Below are positions 19,548 to 28,583 of a stretch of 48,162 bases of DNA, piece after piece. Source of the DNA: a virus. The DNA lies in IMG/VR virus record IMGVR_UViG_3300018416_000027, positions 1-48,162 of that record. One strand, given 5' to 3'. Made by a program: the position numbers and the translations under genes. The notes under the pieces were generated by a model. That model saw nothing but the letters and a program-made list of their open reading frames with translations, searched no databases and was not told where the DNA came from. Position 1 is the stretch's first letter. Each line of letters starts with the position of its first letter.

Positions 19548-19555
19548 CTATTTAG
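19548..19555 (-). promoter_or_regulatory. Late-type promoter
   Basis: CTAAATAG on the minus strand, 30 bp before the tail-tube-like gene and just after the gp23 terminator. Confidence 0.55.
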
Positions 19556-19640
19556 GAATAAAAAAAGAGGGATCCGAAGACCCCTCTAAAAGTAGACCTG
19601 ACTATTGTCAGTCTAAGCGGTGGGGATACTTAGTCCCCAC
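19556..19640 (-). terminator. gp23 terminator with three tandem stem-loops
   Basis: In transcript order: GTGGGGA/TCCCCAC (19620-19640), AGACTGAC/GTCAGGTCT-type stem (19594-19614), then AGAGGGGTC-TTCG-GATCCCTCT (19566-19587) followed by TTTTTTATT. On the minus strand the last stem is perfect with one G-U pair; the plus strand has an A-C mismatch, so it is directional. Confidence 0.9.
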
Positions 19641-19650
19641 TTCTTATGAC

Positions 19651-20952
19651 TTACATCAAGTTCGTAACTTTAACTCTACGGTAGTAGTAGTTTTCGTTTG
19701 AAGTTAGACCGCCTGAACCGTCTAGTGAAACGAATGGGTTAGCAACTAGACCGTAACGAGTCTTAAAGCCAATTTTTGGCTGGAAGCTGTTAGGATCTAC
19801 AGCACGAACCAACTGGAGTGGTACGTATGGGCAGTAGAACAAGCCAGCGTCAAAAGCAGAAGTGCCTTTGTAACCAACTGTGAAGTACTGGTCAGCTGAG
19901 ACGTTAGCTGAATATGGATCAACATACACTTTGTACTTGCCGTTCAATACGCCAGCGAAAGTAGTAGAAGTGTCGTCAACATTCAAGCCAGTGCTCAATG
20001 CAGGAGCGTAGTCAAGAACACCAGCCATGGCTAGAGCGGAAGCAACATCAGCTGAACAGATGATGAAGTTACCACGACCACGACGTGTCAATTGACCGAT
20101 AGCGTTTGCTTCACGCTCGATTTGGAACAATAGACCTTTGAATTTCTCAACAGACCAACGACCGTTTGAGTCAACGTCCAAGTCGAAAGTACCAACAGTA
20201 GCTGTACCAACTTGTGCTCCAGGCTTAGCAGTGCGATAAACGGTACGAACAACTTCACGGTTGATCTCACCGAGGATCTCAGAAGAAAGAATGTTGCTCA
20301 ATTCGCCTTCAGCGTCAAGACCATGAACAGCTTTCATGTCCTGTGCCAATTCGATTGAGTACTCAGCTTTCAACGCACGAGTCTGAGCAGTTACGCTGGT
20401 CTTCTCGATTGAGAAAGCCATCGCACCGAAAGTACCGTCACCAGTACCGCCTTGACCTAGACGCTCAGCAGCAGCGGTAGTCATACCAGTGCCAGTAGTG
20501 TCTGTGCCAGCTGCTGGGTTAGAACCAGCGTGAGTGCCTGTACCAGAGAAATCGGTATCGGCTTCGTTGAACAATGCTTCAGCACCGTTCTGTGCACCGT
20601 AGCGTGACTTCATTGCGAAGATCAAGCCAGTAGGTTGGGTCATTGGCTGAACGCCAGCGATGTCATAAGCGATAAGCTGTGGCATTGCACGACGAACGAG
20701 GCTGATTAGGATTGGATCGTAACCAGCAACAGTACCTGTGTTAGCACCAGCTTCGCCACCGAGAGCGATACCAGTACCGCCAGCGTTGGTTGGAGCAGCT
20801 TCGTGCAAGATACCAGCTTGTTTAGCCATTTCACGCTCTTGGTTTTCCAAAAGAACGGCTGTTACTTCTCTGCGGTATTGATCCGCAATCTTTGGAGCAC
20901 CCTCATGTTCGAGGATCGGTGCCCACTTTTTTACTAGGTCATTACGTGACAT
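19651..20952 (-). CDS. 23: Major capsid protein gp23
   Basis: A 433-aa HK97-fold major capsid protein of the T4 type. The N-terminus holds LHE|AAPTN near residue 51, which fits the prohead protease consensus (L/I)-x-E, so residues before this are probably removed on maturation. Conserved stretches include YDPILISLVRRAMPQLIAYD (hinge to shell domain) and RGRGNFIICSADVASALAMA. It is shorter than T4 gp23 (521 aa), as in cyanophage-like relatives. A strong triple hairpin terminates it. Confidence 0.97.
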   Translation of the reverse strand: MSRNDLVKKWAPILEHEGAPKIADQYRREVTAVLLENQEREMAKQAGILHEAAPTNAGGTGIALGGEAGANTGTVAGYDPILISLVRRAMPQLIAYDIAGVQPMTQPTGLIFAMKSRYGAQNGAEALFNEADTDFSGTGTHAGSNPAAGTDTTGTGMTTAAAERLGQGGTGDGTFGAMAFSIEKTSVTAQTRALKAEYSIELAQDMKAVHGLDAEGELSNILSSEILGEINREVVRTVYRTAKPGAQVGTATVGTFDLDVDSNGRWSVEKFKGLLFQIEREANAIGQLTRRGRGNFIICSADVASALAMAGVLDYAPALSTGLNVDDTSTTFAGVLNGKYKVYVDPYSANVSADQYFTVGYKGTSAFDAGLFYCPYVPLQLVRAVDPNSFQPKIGFKTRYGLVANPFVSLDGSGGLTSNENYYYRRVKVTNLM

Positions 20953-20964
20953 TTTAGTTTTCCT

Positions 20965-22029
20965 TTATTGCTTGTGTGAAAGGACTGATAGATACGCTTT
21001 CATCTGAGGAGTGTGAACAACCTCTTCTGTCAACGATTCTACAGGCTCATCTGTTACTACTGATTCAACGATTGAGTCAGTTTTGCTCTTGTTCGTGAAG
21101 TAATTTTCACGGATTGTCTGTACTTTACTCTTGAAAGTTTCAGCACTGTCAAAAGAAATTTCTTCGACTAGACCTACGAATTTCTCACGCTCAGTGGCAG
21201 AGAGACCTTCTGATAGATCAGCAACGACTTCTTTACGAGTCGCTTCGTCAATTACTTTCTTCATCTTTACATTAACGGCAACTTGCTCATTAAATTTTTC
21301 TTCGAGTTCTTCGATCTTGGATTCCATTTCACCAAGAACATCGAAACGCTCTTCTGGAACATCAATATAATGCTCTTCGAAAAGACTCTTCAAGCCACCT
21401 ACGAAATTCTCAAGAATTTCAGACTTCATACCACGCTCAAGGGCTAATTCATTCTGTGCAATCCACTGCTCGGCAACATAACCGAGATATCCATCAACCT
21501 GTTCAACAAGACCCTCTACATTCTTCGCAACTTCCTCATTGAGGCGTGTTTCGAATTCTTCTTCGATGCGAGCAATTTCTTCGTTTACACGAGTCATTAC
21601 TGCTGCTTCAAAAATTGTTTCAGCTTTCGCTTTGAATTCTTCTGAAAGGTCTTCACCGTTAACCAATGCATCGATATCTTCTTTCATAGCCTTCTTGCTT
21701 TCAGCAGTGGCTTGATAGTTTTTACGAGCACCTTTAACAGCACCGTCCATAGCACCAGTAACTGTACCAACAGCACCAGTTGCTACGCCAGCAACCTTCT
21801 TAACGACATTGACGGCTTTTTGTGCTACATCGCCAATACCTTCTTCGAGTTCTTCAGCATCGTCAGCAACTACTTCATCAGTAGCTTCTACTTCTTCAGC
21901 TGCTTCTTCTTCGTTTGTATCTTCTGAAATTGTTTCGATTTCTTCTTCAGCCACAGCTTCGACATTTTCTGCCAGCCCCTGCTTTTTAGATTCTTCGAGC
22001 AACTCAGCAATTCTTTGTTCAATTGACAT
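20965..22029 (-). CDS. 22: Prohead core scaffold protein gp22
   Basis: A 354-aa, highly charged and helical protein with a very acidic N-terminus (ETISEDTNEEEAAEEVEATD) and a coiled coil at about 230-260 (GEMESKIEELEEKFNEQVA). It sits between gp21 and gp23 as in T4, where gp22 forms the internal scaffold and is degraded by gp21. Sites such as those ending in x-E in L/I contexts are frequent. A perfect TATAAATA late promoter (22069-22076) is directly upstream. Confidence 0.93.
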   Translation of the reverse strand: MSIEQRIAELLEESKKQGLAENVEAVAEEEIETISEDTNEEEAAEEVEATDEVVADDAEELEEGIGDVAQKAVNVVKKVAGVATGAVGTVTGAMDGAVKGARKNYQATAESKKAMKEDIDALVNGEDLSEEFKAKAETIFEAAVMTRVNEEIARIEEEFETRLNEEVAKNVEGLVEQVDGYLGYVAEQWIAQNELALERGMKSEILENFVGGLKSLFEEHYIDVPEERFDVLGEMESKIEELEEKFNEQVAVNVKMKKVIDEATRKEVVADLSEGLSATEREKFVGLVEEISFDSAETFKSKVQTIRENYFTNKSKTDSIVESVVTDEPVESLTEEVVHTPQMKAYLSVLSHKQ

Positions 22030-22068
22030 TGTTATCTCCTGTAAACTGGATAGTTCTTATGTAACTAT

Positions 22069-22076
22069 TATTTATA
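22069..22076 (-). promoter_or_regulatory. Perfect late promoter of gp22-gp23
   Basis: TATAAATA on the minus strand, about 40 bp before gp22 and just after the gp21 stop. This is the exact T4 late consensus. Confidence 0.85.
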
Positions 22077-22078
22077 AT

Positions 22079-22729
22079 TTATCTGATTTTACTCAGAAAA
22101 TTTTGGAAAGCGACGATTTTCGCCTCCTCTAATTGCCTAGAGGACGCCTTCTTGATAAAAGATCTCGTTTCCTCAATATGTTTTTCCACAAACTTTCCAT
22201 CAACAAAAATCCACTCCTTACCTTCCATAATACCCTCAACATAGGCATCAGGGGCAGATGGATCTGCTACAATATCTGCAGCGGTAGACAACATAAAGTC
22301 ATCTTGTACGATCTGAATCCCATTCTGACCAGTCTTCAGGGATCCCATCGCTCTACTAGAAACACCAAGGTTGGCACCGCCATCAAGTAAACCTTTAGCG
22401 ATATTACCCATTGGAGTATCTAGAATCTTTGCCTTGCCGATGTAGTTAGTTCCTTCTTTACGAAGGCTAACGATCATGTGGCTCACACGATCAAGATTGA
22501 TCGTTGGTGTGTCAGGATGACCCAACTCACCATATGCACGATTACGCTCGACATATTCTTTAATGTAACGGTTCACTTCTTTATCCATTGTTTGCTCTGG
22601 ATACATACGACCGTTACGGTTTTTTAATTCTGCTTGAAGAAACACACCTTCGATGAAGTGTTGTTTCTTACCGTTTTTTTCTTCGACAATAAGTGTATTG
22701 GCGTCAAAAACTTCTTTAATAAGTTTCAT
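22079..22729 (-). CDS. 21: Prohead core protease gp21
   Basis: A 216-aa serine protease of the T4 prohead protease family (herpesvirus assemblin-like fold). The conserved stretches are AELKNRNGRMYPEQTMDKEV near the N-terminus, GELGHPDTPTINLDRVSHMI with the catalytic His, and LGVSSRAMGS with the nucleophile Ser. It cleaves gp22, gp23 and other prohead proteins during maturation. T4 gp21 is 212 aa. Confidence 0.95.
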   Translation of the reverse strand: MKLIKEVFDANTLIVEEKNGKKQHFIEGVFLQAELKNRNGRMYPEQTMDKEVNRYIKEYVERNRAYGELGHPDTPTINLDRVSHMIVSLRKEGTNYIGKAKILDTPMGNIAKGLLDGGANLGVSSRAMGSLKTGQNGIQIVQDDFMLSTAADIVADPSAPDAYVEGIMEGKEWIFVDGKFVEKHIEETRSFIKKASSRQLEEAKIVAFQNFLSKIR

Positions 22730-22732
22730 TTG

Positions 22733-23149
22733 TTAGCTCCCAGCTACTGCAGGATTGTCGTATACGCTAAACTGTTCAATCTCAACAGTAGTTGAGAAGC
22801 CATCTACTTTACGTAATACGAGATAAAGTTGTGCATCACCAGTAATAACTACATCAATGTCTGAGTCATTTTCTACGTTATCCGTAAAACCCATATCATT
22901 GAATTGTGCAGCATCCACAATTGGACCAGCAAGGGTTAATACCTTTACGCTATTTCTGGAAACAACGATAGTAGCACCAGTAGAAGCGATAACATGAAAG
23001 CCAACGATATTTGCCTTTGGTGTACCAGAAGGTGTAAGTACCTGACCAGCTGCTGTAATATCAGCAGCAAGATCAATAGCATATGTGCCAGCATCTGACA
23101 GTTTAACCACTGCCTCTTGATGCGTTTTTTTCAATACCGTTTTAGCCAT
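22733..23149 (-). CDS. Virion-associated hypothetical protein (138 aa)
   Basis: A beta-rich 138-aa protein (residues 20-130: GTYAIDLAADITAAGQVLTP, then IVGFHVIASTGATIVVSRNS). It sits between the prohead core genes and gp21 with three-base gaps, so it belongs to the head morphogenesis operon. The beta-sandwich-like composition suggests a head decoration or prohead component, which is inference from context. I do not recognise the family. Confidence 0.75.
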   Translation of the reverse strand: MAKTVLKKTHQEAVVKLSDAGTYAIDLAADITAAGQVLTPSGTPKANIVGFHVIASTGATIVVSRNSVKVLTLAGPIVDAAQFNDMGFTDNVENDSDIDVVITGDAQLYLVLRKVDGFSTTVEIEQFSVYDNPAVAGS

Positions 23150-23150
23150 C

Positions 23151-23678
23151 TCAGTCCTCTAAAATTTCTATGACTTTTATAAAGTTGTCGACAGACTCTT
23201 TCATAAAAGCAACTAATACTTCTTTATCTTTCAGTTTATTTAGCTTATCTATAGAGTCCTCGCTAATAGCAATGACAGACGAATCGTCTAAACTGAAGTG
23301 CATCTTATTTTCTACAAGAGTGTCAATATTATTTAGTTTTCTAATTTCGATAACTACTGGATCAATTGTGAAGGCATTAGAAGAAGCAAGTGTCTTATAG
23401 TTTTCGATAAGTGTATTTGTTACTTTTATTTTATGCTTTTCTTTGATAATACTAGCTATTTTTGTATCAGATAGTTCTTCGTATATTTGTTTCGATATTT
23501 CTTCTTCAAGATTGTTCGAAATATTCTCTTGCTTAATGTATTTTCTTGCTTCTTCTAATTCTGTGAAGTCAGTTTTGGCACCATCAATATAGATAAAACC
23601 TTCAGACATAGTGACACGATGACCATAACAGTATGTATGGTCTCCGTATACTTGTTTTGAAAACTGACTAAAGTTCAT
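23151..23678 (-). CDS. Hypothetical protein in the prohead operon (175 aa)
   Basis: ATG 23678 is chosen because the longer open frame overlaps the upstream gene and lacks a signal; the ribosome-binding site is weak. The protein starts MNFSQFSKQVYGDHTYCYGH. It contains TMSEGFIYIDGAKTDFTELE and a long charged helical part rich in Ile, Lys and Glu. Genes with this opening occur at the same position in related phages. The function is unknown. Confidence 0.7.
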   Translation of the reverse strand: MNFSQFSKQVYGDHTYCYGHRVTMSEGFIYIDGAKTDFTELEEARKYIKQENISNNLEEEISKQIYEELSDTKIASIIKEKHKIKVTNTLIENYKTLASSNAFTIDPVVIEIRKLNNIDTLVENKMHFSLDDSSVIAISEDSIDKLNKLKDKEVLVAFMKESVDNFIKVIEILED

Positions 23679-23679
23679 T

Positions 23680-24045
23680 TTATTCTGCAGTTTCTTCTTG
23701 TTTCGGTTTTGGAAGTTTAACCAAATGTTTACCACTCGCATCTTGGTGAACGGTGCCATTATGAGTCTTAGCATGTTTGTCAGCAGTTGCTTTGTCAAAC
23801 ATTCCAGCATCATGGTATCCTTCTTTGGATCGACCAGTACCATCTTTGTTTAAGTAGTTTTCTTCAAGATCAGTTTCTTCATAGTCTTCTGCAATAGCAG
23901 GTTTAAACATATTTTGTGCTACTTCTTGGCGCATTGCGTCCAACTTAACACTCAACTTCTCTGCCATCGCTGCGGCAAATGCGGTTTCTGTGTTGACGGC
24001 ATCACCTGATACCATAGCGTCTACTAAATCATTTACTGTACTCAT
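23680..24045 (-). CDS. Prohead core protein (gp67/gp68-like)
   Basis: A 121-aa protein directly after the portal gene, with which it overlaps by four bases. The opening MSTVNDLVDAMVSGDAVNTE, then AMAEKLSVKLDAMRQEVAQN is the pattern I associate with small prohead core proteins of the cyanophage-type T4 group. The rest is Lys/Glu/His-rich and lacks structure (LNKDGTGRSKEGYHDAGMF). In T4 the small proteins at this place are scaffold components cleaved by gp21. The assignment to gp67 or gp68 is not certain. Confidence 0.7.
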   Translation of the reverse strand: MSTVNDLVDAMVSGDAVNTETAFAAAMAEKLSVKLDAMRQEVAQNMFKPAIAEDYEETDLEENYLNKDGTGRSKEGYHDAGMFDKATADKHAKTHNGTVHQDASGKHLVKLPKPKQEETAE

Positions 24046-25628
24046 TCTTTATTATCTCCTGTACTTGTTGGTGCTTCCTGCGTTTCCGCTGGAGCATTTT
24101 GCTGCAGATAGGTCTGTTGCGCTGTTTGCGTAACACCTGCCATTGTCCCATCAAACTCACGATTAGCAACGTGATCTTCTAGTTCGCCTTCGATCTGTTT
24201 CTCGATCTCGTCAATTAGCTCTTCTGGCATCTGTAAGATGTTCTTTCTTACCCAATCCATTGAATAGTATTTACCAATGTAAGGCTCGACTGATTGTAGT
24301 AACTGAAGTCTTTGTGTAAGAATCTCGCTGTCTTTTAGTTCAGCGTAGTGATTATCTTCTAAGAAGTCAAACCGCATGAACGTACTAAGATCATCCCATT
24401 CTTCTTCTTTGATAATATTCTTTGCTACTAGCTGTACACGCAATGCATGGGCAAACAATTTAGCAAACTTCTTACGTAGTCTAACAATAAACTTATTAAA
24501 CTTAACTTCATCACGACTAATTTCATTAGAACGACCGATTGAGAAACCTTGCTGTTGCTGGAGTCTACTAATAGGAACGTTCAATGAATGATACAATTTC
24601 TGTTGGAAGTATTCAATGTCTTGGATCTCACCAAGGTTTTGACCTCCAGGAAGTGTAGTAATTTCTGTACCTTTACCACCTTCACGTCTTGGCATCCAGA
24701 AGTCTTCCATCATTGATAGATGGCGACGATCGTCTCGGACTTCACCAGTAGTAGCATCATAAACAATCTTGTTACGGAACTTGTTCATGATGTCAGTTAC
24801 ATACTGCTCTGCCTTCAATTTAGGTAAGTTACCGACATCCACATAAAAGATTCTACGCTCTGGTGCACGACTAATTCGATAGATGACCAGTGAATCTTCA
24901 ATCATTTTTAACTGATTGACAGGCTTGATTGCCTTGTGTAGATATGATAACACCATACCTGTATTCTGATCAATCACACCAGAAGGGATGTGAATAACAG
25001 AATCGGTAGATAACTTGATGCCTTGGGTGGTATTTTCCGTAATACCTTTATCATTGTACAAGTAGTATTCTTCAACACTCTTTACAACTTCAACACCCTT
25101 TGCATTCTTTTCTTTTTTAACGTTTTTGATCTTACGAATTTTTCGTGGATCAATTTGTCTTAGCTCGACAATACCACCTTTTACATTATTCTGATCAATC
25201 AGAACATGGAAGTATAAACGACCATCAACATACCAGTTACGGAATAACTCATGTCCACGATCTTCGAACTTCAAGACTTTAAGAACGTGTTCGTATTCTT
25301 CTTGAATCTTTTTCTTAATATTGTCTGAAACTTTTACGTCATCTAAAACAATCTCAACAGATTTGTCTTTTTCATGAGCAATGATTGCTTCATTAACAAT
25401 ATCTTCAATAGCACCGTCACAGTCACTGTATTGAGCAACTTCACGATATCTCCTCAGAAGGTCATTTTCGTTTTTAACGATGCCTTCAAGATCCATGACT
25501 GCGCCATAATAGCCCCCAGCATTTACGCCAGAGGATACTACGGTCGAGCCATCGGAAGAATCAGGTGCTACAACTGAGGGTAGCACCTTTTCCTTTTTCC
25601 GAGATATTTCAAAACCAAATATTTCCAT
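24042..25628 (-). CDS. 20: Portal protein gp20
   Basis: A 528-aa portal vertex protein of the T4 family. Conserved stretches: YREVAQYSDCDGAIEDIVNE, IYRISRAPERRIFYVDVGNL, EDFWMPRREGGKGTEITTLP and RLQQQQGFSIGRSNEISRDE. The dodecameric portal starts prohead assembly and is the DNA entry channel and terminase dock. T4 gp20 is 524 aa. The start ATG 25628 is supported by the conserved N-terminus. The C-terminus overlaps the prohead core gene. Confidence 0.97.
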   Translation of the reverse strand: MEIFGFEISRKKEKVLPSVVAPDSSDGSTVVSSGVNAGGYYGAVMDLEGIVKNENDLLRRYREVAQYSDCDGAIEDIVNEAIIAHEKDKSVEIVLDDVKVSDNIKKKIQEEYEHVLKVLKFEDRGHELFRNWYVDGRLYFHVLIDQNNVKGGIVELRQIDPRKIRKIKNVKKEKNAKGVEVVKSVEEYYLYNDKGITENTTQGIKLSTDSVIHIPSGVIDQNTGMVLSYLHKAIKPVNQLKMIEDSLVIYRISRAPERRIFYVDVGNLPKLKAEQYVTDIMNKFRNKIVYDATTGEVRDDRRHLSMMEDFWMPRREGGKGTEITTLPGGQNLGEIQDIEYFQQKLYHSLNVPISRLQQQQGFSIGRSNEISRDEVKFNKFIVRLRKKFAKLFAHALRVQLVAKNIIKEEEWDDLSTFMRFDFLEDNHYAELKDSEILTQRLQLLQSVEPYIGKYYSMDWVRKNILQMPEELIDEIEKQIEGELEDHVANREFDGTMAGVTQTAQQTYLQQNAPAETQEAPTSTGDNKE

Positions 25629-25655
25629 TATGTATCCCTATAATATCTTATAATC

Positions 25656-25663
25656 TACTTATG
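25656..25663 (-). promoter_or_regulatory. Weak late-promoter-like box before gp20
   Basis: The minus strand has CATAAGTA inside GCATAAGTAGA, one base away from the GCATAAATAGA context used before gp18 and the 953-aa gene. It is overlapped by the gp19 stop. Confidence 0.35.
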
Positions 25664-26252
25664 CGCCTACTGGGAAAGTACCTACTGGAGTATCAATAGA
25701 AACATTGATACCGAAGCCAGCAGATGCGCCAGTATTAGACGTAAAGTAGTTAAAGGTAAATTCGACATCAAATTGTTCGATAGCATTTTGCTGCTCATAG
25801 TCAAGAGCAATTGCACCGATATTGGTAGGCATAGCATCGATAAAGGTATACTGTTTAATAGTAGCACCGTTACGATCAAGCTGCTCAACCAATAGATCTA
25901 CTTGATAATCTGAAGGGTTAACACGACCATCTGTTGTGTTGTAGTTTTGGATGCCTGACTGCCACTGCTCAAGAGCATTGCGGATGCCAAACGTTGTGTC
26001 GTTATAAACTGACACAGTCCACGGTTGGAAAGTACGTTCGCCAGCAAAGTTCACAGGACGACCACGATAAAGCACTGGAAGTACTTCGATCGTGGAAGCA
26101 GGTAGCTGAGCAGCTTTACAGAGGAATTGTCCTCTTGCGCCAGCAACCTGTCCTAGTGTAACATATGATGGAAACGCTAATGTAACACGGAACTGATTGG
26201 GACGTGCACCGCCACCAATCATCTGTGCTTTGAAATCACTAATATTAGCCAT
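25659..26252 (-). CDS. 19: Tail tube protein gp19
   Basis: A 197-aa tail tube subunit: MANISDFKAQMIGGGARPNQ, FRVTLAFPSYV, then LPASTIEVLPVLYRGRPVNF and GERTFQPWTVSVYNDTTFGI. It polymerises inside the sheath to form the DNA channel. T4 gp19 is 163 aa; the extra length is in the C-terminal half. It sits between gp18 and gp20 as in T4, with a GCATAAATAGA late promoter at 26279-26286. Confidence 0.95.
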   Translation of the reverse strand: MANISDFKAQMIGGGARPNQFRVTLAFPSYVTLGQVAGARGQFLCKAAQLPASTIEVLPVLYRGRPVNFAGERTFQPWTVSVYNDTTFGIRNALEQWQSGIQNYNTTDGRVNPSDYQVDLLVEQLDRNGATIKQYTFIDAMPTNIGAIALDYEQQNAIEQFDVEFTFNYFTSNTGASAGFGINVSIDTPVGTFPVGA

Positions 26253-26278
26253 TTAAGTCTCCTTGTCTGTTCTTATCT

Positions 26279-26286
26279 ATTTATGC
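26279..26286 (-). promoter_or_regulatory. Late promoter of gp19
   Basis: CATAAATA on the minus strand, 27 bp before gp19, immediately downstream of the gp18 stop. Confidence 0.75.
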
Positions 26287-26288
26287 TC

Positions 26289-28511
26289 TTAGCCACCGAT
26301 CTCGCTAAAGTTAATAGCAGAACGAGCAGCAATAAAGTTTAGAGTGATAAAGTTGATAGAACGGTTTGGTTTGACAAAGATGTCAGCCACGAATTCGTTA
26401 CGATCAATGATTTCACCTGTATTGTTTGTTTCATCACACTTAACACGGAAGTCAATGATACCACGACGACCCTGAACATCACGCAAGAATGGTTCTACTA
26501 AGTTGCGGAACTGAGCACGTGTGAAACTGTCGTTAAATTCAAACAACTGGAATTTAGCAGCAGTAGCCACAGCTTTTTCCATAACGATGAACAAACGACG
26601 AACGTTGATTCTGTCGAACGCAGAAGGTTTAGCCAACATTGTCTTATCACCAAAGAGAACTGTGCCCTCTCCAGGGAATGAAACAACAGGGTTAACACCA
26701 TTTTTGTACAACTCATCACGTTGTGTTTTGCTTGGGTTTACAGCTAGTTTAACGACACTCTTGATTTGACCACGATTCAAACCACTTGGTGAGAACCAAG
26801 GATCGTTAGTGTAGTCAGTACGAGCACATAGACCAGCAACGTCAGCATTCAATGGGATCCAACGATAGGTATCGTTGTAGCGATCGTATTGATACTTGTA
26901 ACCAGAATCGATAACACCGTATGAAGAACTTGGTAGTGCATCACGGTAAGTATTGATTGCTGTGATTTGAGTAGAAGTTGAACCTTGGATAACTTCACCA
27001 GTTGAATTGTCTTCTGGGGATACACAAGCGATACAATCAAGTCTTACTTCAGCGATGTTTTGGATAACGTGAGCAGCAACAGTAGCTGATGCTTTACCAG
27101 CCATGATCAAACTAACGTCATATTGTTCTGCATTAACAAACAAGTTAAAGGCAGCAATTTTTTCAGCATCAGAAGCACCGAAAGCGTTAACACCACCAGA
27201 TAGTGAGGAAGAGATAACAGCGTTCAAATCTAGGAACTTGCTTGAAGCATCAGCACCAAGAGCAGCACCAACAACACCAGCTGCAGGAGCAGCACCACCA
27301 ATTGTGGTAGCCATGTTTGTTGTATGATCCATCCACCAGATGTAATCTGAACGACCATTCACAACATCACGGTAGAAGTTGTTAGTTCCGTCAGAACGTT
27401 TGGCATCATTTGCCTTTGAGACAAAAGCGAATTTTTCGATAACTGTACCAGCAGCACCAGTGAAAGCACCATCTTCGTCAATAACGATAATGTGCATTTC
27501 ATCATTCATGCCACCAACAGAGGCAGCGTATGTAGAAGTTCCTGGAGCAGAATCAAATTCAGCTTTGTATGCCCATGTTGCGTAGTTTTTAGCATCAGCC
27601 ATTTCTACACGAAGTGAGTCACCCATTACACCAGCGTATTTTGCAGCCCACTCGCCAACAACACCAGCACCAGCACCGAAAGCAGTAATGTAATGTTCGC
27701 CATTGCGAATCAAAACACCGCCAACAGCGATTGAAACATCTAGTGAAGGAGCAGAACCACCTGCAGGAACAGTAACAGTTACTGTTGGAGCAGTGATGTA
27801 ACCAGTACCAGCAGTGTCAACTGTGATGCTAGAGATAGATGAACCACCAACAGTGATAGCACCGATTGCAGCACCGTTACCGTCTGGGTCAGAAATTGTA
27901 ACAGTTGGGGTAGCTTGATAACCAGAACCACCGTCTGTGATAGTGATACCAGTGATAACACCAGACACTTCAGTAACAGTAGCAGTAGCACCAGTACCTG
28001 AGTCGCCAGCTGCAGCAGTAATTGTAACTGTTGGAGAAGTGTAACCAGTACCACCTGATGTCAAGGCGATAGCAGTGATTTCACCACCAGAAATGTTTGC
28101 AGTACAGACTGCTTGAATACCACCAGCAACATCTGGAGCACTCACAGTAACTGCAGGAGCAGCACCAAGCGAGTCAAAACCAGAACCACCAGCGGTAACA
28201 GTAACAGCGGAAAGACCACCTGTTTTTGTTGCCACAGCATTTTTCATGCCAGCGGTTTCTACTCGAGTGAGTAGCAAGTTATTAGTGTATGACAGGAAAT
28301 TTGCAGCTGTAAAGAAAGAGACCGCTGTCGAGGCATTCGGCTTACCGAATCTTTGAACGAGCACATTCTCTGAAGATACCGTAGAAGGCTCCATTACTGG
28401 ACCCCAGTTAAACTCGCCCGCAAACGCACCCACAGATGTTGAAACTGCTGGAACGATTGACGAGAAATCTTTTTCTACGACTGCAACGCCTGGAGATAAT
28501 TGAAACGGCAT
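26289..28511 (-). CDS. 18: Tail sheath protein gp18 with an inserted repeat domain
   Basis: A 740-aa contractile sheath subunit. The N-terminus (MPFQLSPGVAVVEKDFSSIV) and C-terminal core (IVMEKAVATAAKFQLFEFND, then RGIIDFRVKCDETNNTGEII) are those of T4 gp18 (659 aa). Residues about 97-265 contain an insertion of four roughly 42-residue beta repeats with the motif GGSGY-x(3)-P-x-V-T-I, as in GGTGYTSPTVTITA and GGSGYQATPTVTISD. The same repeat occurs in gp14. Such insertions would decorate the outer sheath surface. A late promoter lies at 28564-28571. Confidence 0.95.
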   Translation of the reverse strand: MPFQLSPGVAVVEKDFSSIVPAVSTSVGAFAGEFNWGPVMEPSTVSSENVLVQRFGKPNASTAVSFFTAANFLSYTNNLLLTRVETAGMKNAVATKTGGLSAVTVTAGGSGFDSLGAAPAVTVSAPDVAGGIQAVCTANISGGEITAIALTSGGTGYTSPTVTITAAAGDSGTGATATVTEVSGVITGITITDGGSGYQATPTVTISDPDGNGAAIGAITVGGSSISSITVDTAGTGYITAPTVTVTVPAGGSAPSLDVSIAVGGVLIRNGEHYITAFGAGAGVVGEWAAKYAGVMGDSLRVEMADAKNYATWAYKAEFDSAPGTSTYAASVGGMNDEMHIIVIDEDGAFTGAAGTVIEKFAFVSKANDAKRSDGTNNFYRDVVNGRSDYIWWMDHTTNMATTIGGAAPAAGVVGAALGADASSKFLDLNAVISSSLSGGVNAFGASDAEKIAAFNLFVNAEQYDVSLIMAGKASATVAAHVIQNIAEVRLDCIACVSPEDNSTGEVIQGSTSTQITAINTYRDALPSSSYGVIDSGYKYQYDRYNDTYRWIPLNADVAGLCARTDYTNDPWFSPSGLNRGQIKSVVKLAVNPSKTQRDELYKNGVNPVVSFPGEGTVLFGDKTMLAKPSAFDRINVRRLFIVMEKAVATAAKFQLFEFNDSFTRAQFRNLVEPFLRDVQGRRGIIDFRVKCDETNNTGEIIDRNEFVADIFVKPNRSINFITLNFIAARSAINFSEIGG

Positions 28512-28544
28512 TGTTGTTCTCCTTGTTAATAAGTTTTACCTAGA

Positions 28545-28571
28545 CAACCTTATGTCTACATTTTATTTATG
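28545..28571 (-). promoter_or_regulatory. Late promoter plus leader hairpin of gp18
   Basis: CATAAATA (28571-28564) is followed on the minus strand by TAGACA-TAAGGT-TGTCTA, a six-bp hairpin in the late leader, and then GGAG before the start. Confidence 0.75.
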
Positions 28572-28583
28572 TTTTTTGGCTTT

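Noticed and set aside
27779-28054. Leucine/valine-rich 91-codon frame inside gp18
   Set aside because: It is a frame shadow of the GGSGY repeat region; the leucine-rich composition comes from the out-of-frame repeats, and no ribosome-binding site is present.
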